Part shown: positions 34,476 to 42,710 of the stretch, piece after piece
Position numbering within the stretch: position 1 is the stretch's first letter
How the letters are laid out: each line of letters opens with the position of its first letter
Assembly: GCF_040659735.1 (NCBI RefSeq)
Contig: NZ_JBFANZ010000001.1
Location: forward strand, 248,001-312,000
Direction: 5' to 3'
Length of the DNA stretch: 64,000 nt
Source: Micromonospora_I sp040659735
GTDB taxonomy: Bacteria; Actinomycetota; Actinomycetes; Mycobacteriales; Micromonosporaceae
Notes under the pieces: generated by a model
Seen by the model: the letters and a program-made list of their open reading frames with translations, nothing else
Told to the model about the DNA's origin: nothing
The model's database searches: none
Program-made: the position numbers and the translations under genes

Positions 34476-36337
34476 CGGCGGACGACGGGGGCTGGCGCGG
34501 CATCGCCACTGAGGGCGAGCCGTCCGCGCCCGCCCTCGCCCGGCTCCGCACCCGCAGTCGCGCGCTGCTCGGTTCGCTGCTGCGCCCGCACCGCCGGTTG
34601 ATCGCGGTGACCGTGCTGCTCCTGCTGCTGCAGAACGGGGCCGCCATGGCCGGCCCCTACCTGGTGATGCTCGGCATCGACCGGGGCATTCCGCCGCTGC
34701 GCCGCGGCGACGACCCGACGGTGCTCGCCGCCGTCGCCACCGCGTTCATCCTCACCGCCGCCACCGAATACGCCGGCACGCGCGGCTTCCTCACCCTGTC
34801 CGCGCGCATCGGCCAGGCCGTCCTGCTCGATCTGCGCAAGCGGGTGTACGAACATTTCCTGCGTCTCTCGGTGGGCTTTCACGAGCGCTACACCTCCGGA
34901 CGGGTCGTCGCCCGGCTCACCAGTGACATGGACTCGATCGCCGAGCTGGTCGACGGCGGCATCGACGATCTGGTGCTCGCCGGCCTGTCGGTCATCTCCG
35001 TGGCCGGCATCCTGCTCTGGCTGGATCCCCCACTGGCCGCGGTCACCCTGCTGGCGTTCCCGTTCCTGCTGTGGCTGTCCCGCTGGTTCGCACGCGCGTC
35101 GGCGCTGGCCTACCGGCGCACCCGCGAGGCGGTCGCGCTGGTGATCGTCCACTTTGTCGAGTCACTCGGCGGCATCCGTGCCGTGCACGCCTTCCGCCGC
35201 GAGCCGCGCAACCAGCAGATCTTCGCCGACCTGAACGACGACTACCGCCGCGCCAACCTGCGTGCGTTCCGCCTCATCGCCACGTACTCGCCGGGGATCA
35301 AGGTGATCGGCAACGTCACGATCGCCGTGGTGCTGACGTACGGCGGCTGGCGGGTGCTGCGCGGGGAGACCGACATCGGCGTGCTCGCCGCCTTCCTGCT
35401 CTATCTGCGCCGCTTCTTCGAGCCGATGCAGGAGTTGAGCCAGTTCTACAACGCGCTGCAATCGGCGACGGCCGCGTTGGAGAAGCTCTCCGGCGTACTC
35501 GATGAGAAGCCCGCCGTGCCCGAGCCGGAGCGGCCGGCGCGACCCCGGCCACACGCGGCCGCAGGCCGGGGCGCGCTGGAGCTTCGCGGAGTCACCTTCG
35601 GCTACCGCCCCGAGGAACTGGTCCTGCCCGAGATGACGCTGCGCGTGCCGCCCGGGCAGACCATCGCGCTCGTCGGCGCGACCGGAGCCGGCAAGTCGAC
35701 GATCGCCAAGCTGGTGGCCCGGTTCTACGACCCGGTCACCGGGGCCGTCACGCTCGACGGGGTCGACCTGCGCGAGCTGACGGAGGCCGAGCTGCACCGG
35801 GAAATCGTCATGGTCACCCAGGAGAACCACCTCTTCGGCGGCACCGTCGCCGACAACATCCGGTTCGGCCGGCCGGAGGCGAGCGACGCCGACGTGCAGG
35901 CGGCGGCGCGGGCGATCGGGGCGCACGCGTTCATCGCGGACCTTCCCGACGGGTACGCGACCGACGTGCAGCGGCGTGGCGGCCGGCTCTCGGCCGGGCA
36001 GCGGCAGCTCGTCGCGTTCGCGCGGGCGTTCCTCGCCGACCCCGCGGTGCTCGTACTCGACGAGGCGACCTCGTCGCTCGACGTGCCGAGCGAACGACTC
36101 GTGCAGCGGGCGCTCCGCACCATCCTGCGCTCCCCCGCCGACGGCGCGAACGGGGGCGGTACGGGTGGCCGTACCGCACTGGTGATCGCCCACCGTCTCT
36201 CCACAGTCGAGATCGCCGATCGGGTGCTGGTCCTCGACGGCGGGCGGATCGTCGAGGACGGGCCCCCGCAGTCGCTGATCACCGGCGGCGGCCGCTACGC
36301 CGCCCTGCACCGGCAGTGGCGGGACAGCCTCGTCTGA
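34472..36337 (+). CDS. ABC exporter half-transporter with canonical ATP site, 621 aa
   Basis: Partner of the preceding gene. An N-terminal ~30-residue extension leads into six helices and a nucleotide-binding domain. It has Walker A GATGAGKST, Q-loop VTQENHLF, Walker B VLVLDEATSSLD with the catalytic Glu, and a non-canonical signature LSAGQRQLVA. The altered signature faces the altered Walker B of the first subunit, so the degenerate site is consistent across both chains. The GTG at 34472 overlaps the upstream stop; translation is coupled. Confidence 0.93.
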   Translation: MTADDGGWRGIATEGEPSAPALARLRTRSRALLGSLLRPHRRLIAVTVLLLLLQNGAAMAGPYLVMLGIDRGIPPLRRGDDPTVLAAVATAFILTAATEYAGTRGFLTLSARIGQAVLLDLRKRVYEHFLRLSVGFHERYTSGRVVARLTSDMDSIAELVDGGIDDLVLAGLSVISVAGILLWLDPPLAAVTLLAFPFLLWLSRWFARASALAYRRTREAVALVIVHFVESLGGIRAVHAFRREPRNQQIFADLNDDYRRANLRAFRLIATYSPGIKVIGNVTIAVVLTYGGWRVLRGETDIGVLAAFLLYLRRFFEPMQELSQFYNALQSATAALEKLSGVLDEKPAVPEPERPARPRPHAAAGRGALELRGVTFGYRPEELVLPEMTLRVPPGQTIALVGATGAGKSTIAKLVARFYDPVTGAVTLDGVDLRELTEAELHREIVMVTQENHLFGGTVADNIRFGRPEASDADVQAAARAIGAHAFIADLPDGYATDVQRRGGRLSAGQRQLVAFARAFLADPAVLVLDEATSSLDVPSERLVQRALRTILRSPADGANGGGTGGRTALVIAHRLSTVEIADRVLVLDGGRIVEDGPPQSLITGGGRYAALHRQWRDSLV

Positions 36338-36423
36338 ACAAGCGGCACGGGGCGCGACGCGGACTCCGCTACGACCTGGCGCGGCACGGGCGTTAACGCG
36401 TGGCTGGCGTCATGCGCCGGCCG

Positions 36424-36429
36424 TACGAT
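36424..36429 (+). promoter_or_regulatory. -10 box of a leaderless promoter for valS
   Basis: TACGAT ends 6 bases before the valS ATG at 36436; no Shine-Dalgarno. Confidence 0.5.
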
Positions 36430-36435
36430 CGGCCA

Positions 36436-39024
36436 ATGGCTGATACGGAGCGTTACGAGCGCGCCGGTATCCCCGAGCGTCCCAGCCTGGACGGCATCGA
36501 GGAGACCTGGTCGCGCCGCTGGCAGGAGGAGGGCACGTACGCGTTCGACCGGTCGAAGAGCCGGTCGAACGTATACGCGATCGACACGCCTCCGCCGACC
36601 GTATCCGGCGAGCTGCACATGGGTCACGTCTTCTCGTACACGCACACCGACACGGTCGCGCGCTTCCAGCGGATGCGCGGGCGCACCGTCTTCTACCCGA
36701 TGGGCTGGGACGACAACGGCCTCCCCACCGAGCGCCGGGTGCAGAACGTCTACGGGGTGCGCTGCGACCCGTCGCTGCCGTACGACCCGGCGTGGCGGCC
36801 GCCCGCCACGCCGATCAGCGCCGAGGCGCGCAAGAACCCCGTCTCGATCTCCCGCCGCAACTTCGTCGAGCTCTGCGAGCGGCTCACCGCCGAGGACGAG
36901 CAGATCTTCGAGGCGCTGTGGCGGCGGCTCGGGCTCTCGGTCGACTGGTCGTTGACGTACACGACGATCGGCCGCACGGCCCGCGCCACCTCCCAGCGGG
37001 CGTTCCTGCGGAACCTGGAGCGGGGCGAGGCGTACACGGCGGAGGCGCCGACGCTGTGGGACGTAGGTTTCGCGACCGCCGTCGCGCAGGCCGAACTGGA
37101 GGACCGGGAACGGCCCGGCGCCTACCACACGCTGCGCTTCCGCGGCTCCGCCACCGCTCCCGGCAGTCATGGCCTGCCCGAGCCGGAGATCCTCATCGAC
37201 ACCACCCGGCCGGAGCTGCTGCCGGCGTGCGTGGCGCTGGTCTGCCACCCGGACGACGAGCGCTATGCCGACCTGGTCGGCGGCACCGCCCGTACCCCGC
37301 TTTTCGGCGTCGAGGTGCCGGTCCACGCGCACCCGCTGGCGGACCCGGCGAAGGGCACCGGCATCGCGATGGTCTGCACCTTCGGTGACCTGACCGACGT
37401 GACGTGGTGGCGTGAGCTGCAGCTCGACACCCGCGTGGTGATCGGCCGGGACGGCCGGCTGCTGCCCGACGCCCCGGCCGGTGTCGACCCGGCGCGCTAC
37501 GCGCCGCTCGCCGGCAAGGGCGTCAACGCCGCCCGACGGCAGATCGTCGAGCTGCTGACGGAGACGGGCGACCTGGTCGGCGAGGCGCGACCCGTAACGC
37601 ATCCGGTGAAGTTCTACGAGCGGGGCGACTCACCGCTGGAGATCGTGTCGACCCGGCAGTGGTACATCCGCAACGGCGGTCGCGACGCCGAGCTGCGGGA
37701 CGCGCTCGTCGAGCGGGGACGGCAGCTGAACTGGGTGCCGGCGCACATGCGACACCGCTACGAACACTGGGTCGGGGGCCTGACCGGCGACTGGCTGATC
37801 AGCCGGCAGCGCTTCTTCGGCGTGCCCGTGCCGGTCTGGTACCGGCTCGACGACGCTGGCGAGCCGGACCACTCCCAGCCTCTCACGCCCTACGAGTCGT
37901 TGCTGCCGGTTGATCCTTCTTCGGAGTGTCCGCCCGGATATGAGGAGTCGCAGCGGGGGCGCCCGGGCGGCTTTGTGGCCGACCCCGACGTGATGGACAC
38001 CTGGGCCACCTCGTCGTTGACCCCGCAGATCGTCGCCGGCTGGGAAACCGACCCCGACCTCTTCGCGCGGGTCTTCCCGATGGATCTGCGGCCGCAGGGG
38101 CAGGAGATCATCCGTACCTGGTTGTTCTCCTCCGTGGTCCGCGCGCACCTTGAGCACGGCGTCCTGCCCTGGCGGGACACCGTCCTCTCCGGCTGGATCC
38201 TCGACCCCGACCGGAAGAAGATGTCGAAGTCCAAGGGGAACGTGGTCACCCCCATGGCGCTGCTGGAGCAGCACGGCTCGGACGCGGTGCGCTACTGGGC
38301 GGCGAGCGGGCGGCCCGGCACCGACCTGGCGTTCAACCCCGACCAGATCAAGATCGGTCGCCGGCTGGCGACCAAGCTGCTCAACGCGTCGAAGTTCGCG
38401 TTGGGGCTGGGGGCAGCCGACGCGCTGCGGTCGCCGGTCACCGAGCCACTGGACCGGTCGATGCTCGCCGGCCTCTCCCAGGTGGTCGCGACCGCGACGA
38501 ACGGCTTCGACGGGTACGACCACACCGCCGCGCTGCAGGCCGCCGAGGCCTTCTTCTGGACGTTCTGCGACGACTACATCGAGCTGGTCAAGGAGCGGGC
38601 GTACGGGTCGGGGCCGGCCGCCGACTCCGCCCGCGCCGCCCTGGCGACCGCGCTCTCGGCGCAGTTGCGGCTCTTCGCGCCCTTCCTGCCCTACGTCACC
38701 GAGGAGGTCTGGTCCTGGTGGCGGTACGGGTCCGTGCATCGCGCCCCGTGGCCGACGACGTACGAGGTGGACCGGGCGGCGCAGGACGGTGACCCGACGC
38801 TGCTGCGGCTGGCCGGTGGCGCGCTGACGCAGGTGCGCCGGGCCAAGTCGGAGCGGAAGCTCTCGATGCGCACGGATGTGCCGCTCGCCGAGGCGCTCGG
38901 CCCGGCCGCGATGCTGGAGCGGTTGGCGATGGTGGCCGACGACGTGCGGTCGGCCGGCCGGATCGCAAAACTCGACTACCTCCCCGACCGCACCCCGGAG
39001 TTGGTCATCGCCTGCGCCTTTTAG
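36436..39024 (+). CDS. valS: Valyl-tRNA synthetase, archaeal-type, 862 aa
   Basis: Class I synthetase charging tRNA-Val. HIGH appears as HMGH in SGELHMGHVFSYTHTD, and KMSKS as KKMSKSKGN. The editing domain (about 170-360) and a C-terminal anticodon-binding domain follow. The N-terminal pattern (RMRGRTVFYPMGWDDNGLPTERRVQ) and the absence of a long C-terminal coiled coil match the archaeal-type ValRS branch, not the usual bacterial form. Start is supported by the leaderless promoter. Whether it is the only ValRS in the genome cannot be seen. Confidence 0.94.
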   Translation: MADTERYERAGIPERPSLDGIEETWSRRWQEEGTYAFDRSKSRSNVYAIDTPPPTVSGELHMGHVFSYTHTDTVARFQRMRGRTVFYPMGWDDNGLPTERRVQNVYGVRCDPSLPYDPAWRPPATPISAEARKNPVSISRRNFVELCERLTAEDEQIFEALWRRLGLSVDWSLTYTTIGRTARATSQRAFLRNLERGEAYTAEAPTLWDVGFATAVAQAELEDRERPGAYHTLRFRGSATAPGSHGLPEPEILIDTTRPELLPACVALVCHPDDERYADLVGGTARTPLFGVEVPVHAHPLADPAKGTGIAMVCTFGDLTDVTWWRELQLDTRVVIGRDGRLLPDAPAGVDPARYAPLAGKGVNAARRQIVELLTETGDLVGEARPVTHPVKFYERGDSPLEIVSTRQWYIRNGGRDAELRDALVERGRQLNWVPAHMRHRYEHWVGGLTGDWLISRQRFFGVPVPVWYRLDDAGEPDHSQPLTPYESLLPVDPSSECPPGYEESQRGRPGGFVADPDVMDTWATSSLTPQIVAGWETDPDLFARVFPMDLRPQGQEIIRTWLFSSVVRAHLEHGVLPWRDTVLSGWILDPDRKKMSKSKGNVVTPMALLEQHGSDAVRYWAASGRPGTDLAFNPDQIKIGRRLATKLLNASKFALGLGAADALRSPVTEPLDRSMLAGLSQVVATATNGFDGYDHTAALQAAEAFFWTFCDDYIELVKERAYGSGPAADSARAALATALSAQLRLFAPFLPYVTEEVWSWWRYGSVHRAPWPTTYEVDRAAQDGDPTLLRLAGGALTQVRRAKSERKLSMRTDVPLAEALGPAAMLERLAMVADDVRSAGRIAKLDYLPDRTPELVIACAF

Positions 39025-39195
39025 CGCACCCGCCGGCGTGGGCGTTCCCTGCCGGGGCTTTCCTTGATCGGCGCGCGCCGCGGGTCGCGCTATGCGCGCC
39101 GTCCGTGTTGGACCGTGCACAAGCCGGTTCCGGGTTCGACTTCCGAAGATCACCCCATCAGCCGGAGCAGCCGTTCGGTGTGGTGTGATGAAGCG

Positions 39196-40137
39196 GTGAC
39201 TGATCGTGCTCGTTACCGCGCCATCACCGACGAAGTGATCGAACTCTATGTCGGCGAGCGCTACGCGGACGGCGTCGCGCTGGTTCGAGCGGCGATCCCG
39301 GAGCTTCCCGCGTGGCACGCGGACCTGGCCCACCTGGCCGCCTGCCTGCTCGCCGTCTCGGGACATCCGGACGAGGCGCTGGCCGAGCTGCGCGCGGCTT
39401 TCCGGGCCGGCGGTTGGTGGCACCGGCGCATCCTGGTCGACGATGACGACCTGGCCAGCCTGCAGGAGCTCGACGGGTTCGCCGAGTTCGTCGAGGACTC
39501 GCACGCCCGCGCGGTGCGCGCGAGCGGGGACGCCCGGCCGCCCGTACTCCGTCGGCCCGCCGGACCGCCGATCGGCGTGCTGGTCGCGCTGCACGGGGCG
39601 GGACAGGACGCGGACGACGCGATGGAGCAGTGGCGGGGAGCGCTGGACGCGGGTTACGTACTCGTCGCCCTTGAATCGTCGCAGCGCAACACCCCCACCT
39701 ACCGTTCCTGGCCGGAGGCCGCTGTCGGCACCCGCGACATCACGACCGCGTTCGGGACCCTGCCCCCCGATGTGCGACGGCTTCCGCTGGTCGTTGCCGG
39801 CTTCTCGGCCGGGGGCCGGCAGGCGATGCGGTGGGCGCTCGCGGGATGGCCCGGCGAGCCGGGACGATTCATCGCGGTCGCCCCGGCGATCGACCCCGAT
39901 CACATCGACTACGCGATCGCGTCGGCGGCTGCCCAACGCGGACTGACCGGGCACGTGATTCTCGGCGAGGCGGACGACGACGTACGCGACGAGGCACTCG
40001 CGGCGCTGGAGGAGTTGCGCGAGGCCGGTCTGGCGTCCCGGCTCGACCTGGTGCCGGGGCTCGGGCACGACTTTCCGGCGGATTTCGACGACCGGCTGCG
40101 GCTGATCCTCGCCGCCGGCGTACCCAGCCTGACCTGA
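39196..40137 (+). CDS. TPR-like plus alpha/beta-hydrolase protein, 313 aa
   Basis: Residues 1-110 are helical and TPR-like (DGVALVRAAIPELPAWHADLAHLAACLLAVSGHPDEALAELRAAF). Residues ~118-313 are an alpha/beta hydrolase with oxyanion segment ALHGAGQD, nucleophile elbow GFSAGG and closing GLGHDFP histidine. The hydrolase part resembles carboxylesterase/phospholipase-like proteins; the substrate is unknown. The GTG at 39196 has TGTGAT six bases upstream, a partial leaderless -10. A GTG at 39178 is an alternative start. Confidence 0.8.
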   Translation: MTDRARYRAITDEVIELYVGERYADGVALVRAAIPELPAWHADLAHLAACLLAVSGHPDEALAELRAAFRAGGWWHRRILVDDDDLASLQELDGFAEFVEDSHARAVRASGDARPPVLRRPAGPPIGVLVALHGAGQDADDAMEQWRGALDAGYVLVALESSQRNTPTYRSWPEAAVGTRDITTAFGTLPPDVRRLPLVVAGFSAGGRQAMRWALAGWPGEPGRFIAVAPAIDPDHIDYAIASAAAQRGLTGHVILGEADDDVRDEALAALEELREAGLASRLDLVPGLGHDFPADFDDRLRLILAAGVPSLT

Positions 40138-40292
40138 CCGGCGGTCTACGGCCAGCCGCGGAGGATGCGCAGCCCGAGGAGGAAGGCGGCGGTCGCCGCA
40201 CCACCGCGTCCGACCGACGTCGACCCAGCCCGTGTCGAGCTCAGCGGCACCGACAACCAGCGGCACGGCAGTCAGCGGTACCCGGAAATGAC

Positions 40293-40328
40293 GAAGACTC
40301 CGGCTCGTCGGAGCGAGCCGAAGTCTTC
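40293..40328. terminator. Hairpin, distal terminator of the GGGDF membrane-protein gene
   Basis: Arms 40293-40307 and 40314-40328 pair over 15 bases with one mismatch and a 6-base loop. It probably also serves the hydrolase gene reading toward it from the left. Confidence 0.75.
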
Positions 40329-40340
40329 GCGATCATTGCG

Positions 40341-40367
40341 CTAACGGGACGCGACGCGTCCCGTTAG
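40341..40367. terminator. Hairpin starting at the stop codon of the GGGDF membrane-protein gene
   Basis: CTAACGGGACGCG (40341-40353) pairs perfectly with 40355-40367 around a single central base. It includes the TAA stop codon of the minus-strand gene. With the hairpin at 40293 it forms a double terminator. Confidence 0.75.
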
Positions 40368-41161
40368 AAGTCGCCGCCGCCGAAATCGCCACCACCGAAA
40401 TCGCCACCGCCGAAGTCGCCGCCACCGAAATCACCGCCACCGAAATCGCCACCGGCGAAATCGCCGCCACCGCCGTCATCGACGCCGGCGTCCCCGCCCG
40501 CATCGGCCCCGTCGGCGAAGCCCTGGTCATAACCGGACTCGAAGCCGTACCCGGGGTCGGCGAAGGCCGGCGAGAAAAGGGCGTCGGCGATGAGCAGACC
40601 ACCGATCGCGCCCGCGGCGCCGGCGAGCGCCGGCTTCCACCACGGCTGCGAATACCACCCGGCCGGCACGGGACGGCCCTGGTAACGCCCGCCCGGGTAG
40701 TAATAAGGAGTGCCGGCGCCGGGGTTGGGGCCGGCCCGGAAACTCTGTCCCTGGACGTTGACCTCACGCTCCCGGGTGAGCTCTCCGGCGCCGCGCGCGG
40801 CAGCCAGCGGGGGCAGCTCGGGGCCGGGGTCGATGCCGAGGGCGCTCCGCGCGGCCCGGACGTAGGCGAGCCCTTCGAGCGCGGTCTCCCGGGCCAGCTC
40901 GTACTGTCGGACGCTGCGCGCCTGCTCCAGTTGGCTGCCGGCCGCGTTGTACCGCTCCCCCGCGTCGACCAGCGCCTGGCGCACCGCCGGGTCGTCGCCG
41001 TGCAGGTTCATCACCTGGCCGCCGAGGCGCTCGTACCACCGCTGCGCCTCGGCGCGCGCGTCCGCGAGCGCCCGCTCCCGCCGTGCCGCGCTCTCCCGCC
41101 GCCACCACAGCGCGGCGGCTGCGACCAGTGCGACCAGCACGATCACCAAGAAGAGCTCCAT
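40364..41161 (-). CDS. Membrane-anchored protein with GGGDF tandem repeat tail, 265 aa
   Basis: An N-terminal anchor (ELFLVIVLVALVAAAALWW) is followed by a charged coiled-coil region (~25-110), a Tyr/Pro/Gly linker (PYYYPGGRYQGRPVPAGWY), and a second hydrophobic stretch (ALAGAAGAIGGLLIADALF). The tail is acidic and Gly-rich and ends in about seven GGDF/GGGDF units of 15 bases each. I do not recognise the family beyond its presence in Micromonospora-like genomes. ATG at 41161 follows a leaderless -10. The repeat tail may vary in length by slippage. Confidence 0.8.
   Translation of the reverse strand: MELFLVIVLVALVAAAALWWRRESAARRERALADARAEAQRWYERLGGQVMNLHGDDPAVRQALVDAGERYNAAGSQLEQARSVRQYELARETALEGLAYVRAARSALGIDPGPELPPLAAARGAGELTREREVNVQGQSFRAGPNPGAGTPYYYPGGRYQGRPVPAGWYSQPWWKPALAGAAGAIGGLLIADALFSPAFADPGYGFESGYDQGFADGADAGGDAGVDDGGGGDFAGGDFGGGDFGGGDFGGGDFGGGDFGGGDF
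40367..40471 (-). repeat. 15-bp tandem repeats encoding GGGDF units
   Basis: Consecutive 15-base units (GAAATCGCCACCACC type on the plus strand) with small third-base changes encode the (A/G)GGDF repeats of the membrane protein tail. Confidence 0.8.
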
Positions 41162-41168
41162 GGGTACG

Positions 41169-41174
41169 AGACTA
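41169..41174 (-). promoter_or_regulatory. -10 box of a leaderless promoter for the GGGDF membrane protein
   Basis: TAGTCT (minus strand) ends 7 bases before the ATG at 41161. Confidence 0.5.
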
Positions 41175-41222
41175 GCGCCGCCGCAAAAGAGCGCCTGGTG
41201 ACCGGCGTGTGAGGTCAGCCTC

Positions 41223-42452
41223 TTGTCGTACCTGTTTGGCATGCTTCCGCACGTGGATCTCTCGACGCTGGCCGTGGTGGTCGTCTGCCTCGGTGCGGGC
41301 GGCGCTCTGGGGTGGCTCGCCGCCCGCGCCAAGTCCGCGACGGACATTGCCCGGCTGGACGCGACGCTGCGCGCGACCCGCGACGGTGAGGGGCGGCTCG
41401 AGCAGTCGCTGCGCGCGCTCTCCTACGAGGCGACCGCCCAGTCGCAGGAGGCGGTGGCGCGCGCGGTGGCGCCGCTGCACGAGACGCTGCGCCGCTACGA
41501 AATACGGGTGGCCGAGTTGGAGCGCGACCGCGTCGACGCCTACTCCGAGCTGCGCGAGCAGGTGCGTTCGATGAGCGCGGTCTCGGGCGAGCTGCGCACG
41601 GAGACGAAGCAGCTCGTGGCGGCGTTGCGCGCACCTCAGGTGCGCGGCCGGTGGGGCGAGCATCAACTGCGCCGCATCATCGAGGCGGCGGGCATGCTGG
41701 AGCACTGCGACTTCTCCGAGCAGGTGACGGCGAGCACCGATCATCAGGGGGTGCGCCCCGACCTGGTGGTGCGGCTCCACGGTGGACGGTCGGTGGTCGT
41801 GGACGCCAAGGCGCCGTTCGACGCCTACCTGTCGGCGATGGAGGCGCGCGACGAGCGCACCCGCGACAACCACCTCGACGCGCACGCGCGGCACGTGCGT
41901 GGTCACGTCGACGCGCTCGCCGCCAAGTCCTACTGGGCGGCGTTCGACCAGACCCCGGAATTCGTGGTGCTCTTCGTCCCGGCCGACCCGTTCCTCGACG
42001 CGGCGCTGCAACGCGATCCGACCCTGCTGGAGCACGCCTTCGCCCGCAACGTGGTGCTCGCGACACCGGCCACGCTGGTGGCGCTGTTGCGCACCGTGGC
42101 CTACGCGTGGCGGCAGGAAGCGCTGGCGCACAACGCCGCGGCGGTGCACACGTTGGCCCGCGAGCTCTACGGACGGCTCTCCACGATGGGCGAGCACGTG
42201 AGCAAGCTCGGGGGCGCGCTGGGCGGCGCGGTGACCGCCTACAACAAGGCGGTGGGCTCGCTCGAGGCGCGGGTTCTGGTGAGCGCCCGCAAACTCGCCG
42301 ATCTCGGCGTGTCCGGGGAGGAGCTGCCCACGCCGGCACAGGTCGAGGTCGCCCCGCGTCAGCCGCAGGCGCCCGAGCTGGTCGAGCAGCCGATGCTGAT
42401 CGCCCTCTCCGAACCGATCGGCGCGCGCGACATCGGCGCGCAAACGAGGTAG
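41223..42452 (+). CDS. rmuC: RmuC-family DNA recombination protein, 409 aa
   Basis: A nuclease-like protein anchored in the membrane by an N-terminal helix (STLAVVVVCLGAGGALGWLAA). A coiled coil follows at about 35-140. The RmuC core is residues ~145-350: RGRWGEHQLRRIIEAAGMLEHCDF, VVDAKAPFDAYLSA, and WAAFDQTPEFVVLFVPADPFLDAAL. It limits rearrangements at inverted repeats in other bacteria. The TTG at 41223 has GAGGTC 7 bases upstream; an ATG at 41241 is the alternative. Divergent from the GGGDF gene. Confidence 0.9.
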   Translation: MSYLFGMLPHVDLSTLAVVVVCLGAGGALGWLAARAKSATDIARLDATLRATRDGEGRLEQSLRALSYEATAQSQEAVARAVAPLHETLRRYEIRVAELERDRVDAYSELREQVRSMSAVSGELRTETKQLVAALRAPQVRGRWGEHQLRRIIEAAGMLEHCDFSEQVTASTDHQGVRPDLVVRLHGGRSVVVDAKAPFDAYLSAMEARDERTRDNHLDAHARHVRGHVDALAAKSYWAAFDQTPEFVVLFVPADPFLDAALQRDPTLLEHAFARNVVLATPATLVALLRTVAYAWRQEALAHNAAAVHTLARELYGRLSTMGEHVSKLGGALGGAVTAYNKAVGSLEARVLVSARKLADLGVSGEELPTPAQVEVAPRQPQAPELVEQPMLIALSEPIGARDIGAQTR

Positions 42453-42710
42453 AAAACTGCGGTGTCACTGACTCAATGGCCGATGCCCTCGCACCATCTG
42501 CGACTGCACAATCAAGCAAGCCATTACGGGCAATAATTGCCGTAACGCTCAGTAGTTAAATGATCGCCTGTCGCCTCATGAATGCACATTGTTCTATGTC
42601 ACGGCCTGATTACAAGCGCCCGCAGATTAGTGACAGCGATTGCCTTCAGCGCGAAAGATGCGGTCACAGTTGCCCTGCATCCAGGGCCCAGTTCTCCGGA
42701 GGACGAGAAC
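42453..42710. other. AT-rich leader between rmuC and the subtilase gene
   Basis: About 260 bases with clearly lower GC than the neighbourhood. At 42524-42545 lies a hairpin (TTAC-GGCAA with TTGCC-GTAA, one bulged G) that could end rmuC transcription. The rest is the likely promoter and long leader of the subtilase gene; no gene is seen. GGAGG at 42699-42703 is the subtilase Shine-Dalgarno. Confidence 0.5.

Noticed and set aside
37630..40266. Minus-strand frame of ~880 codons opposite valS and the hydrolase
   Set aside because: Antisense to a complete valyl-tRNA synthetase with HMGH and KMSKS; shadow of GC-rich codon use.
40367..40471. GGDF as a diguanylate cyclase active site
   Set aside because: The GGDF strings are part of a low-complexity 15-bp tandem repeat in a membrane protein tail, with no cyclase domain around them.
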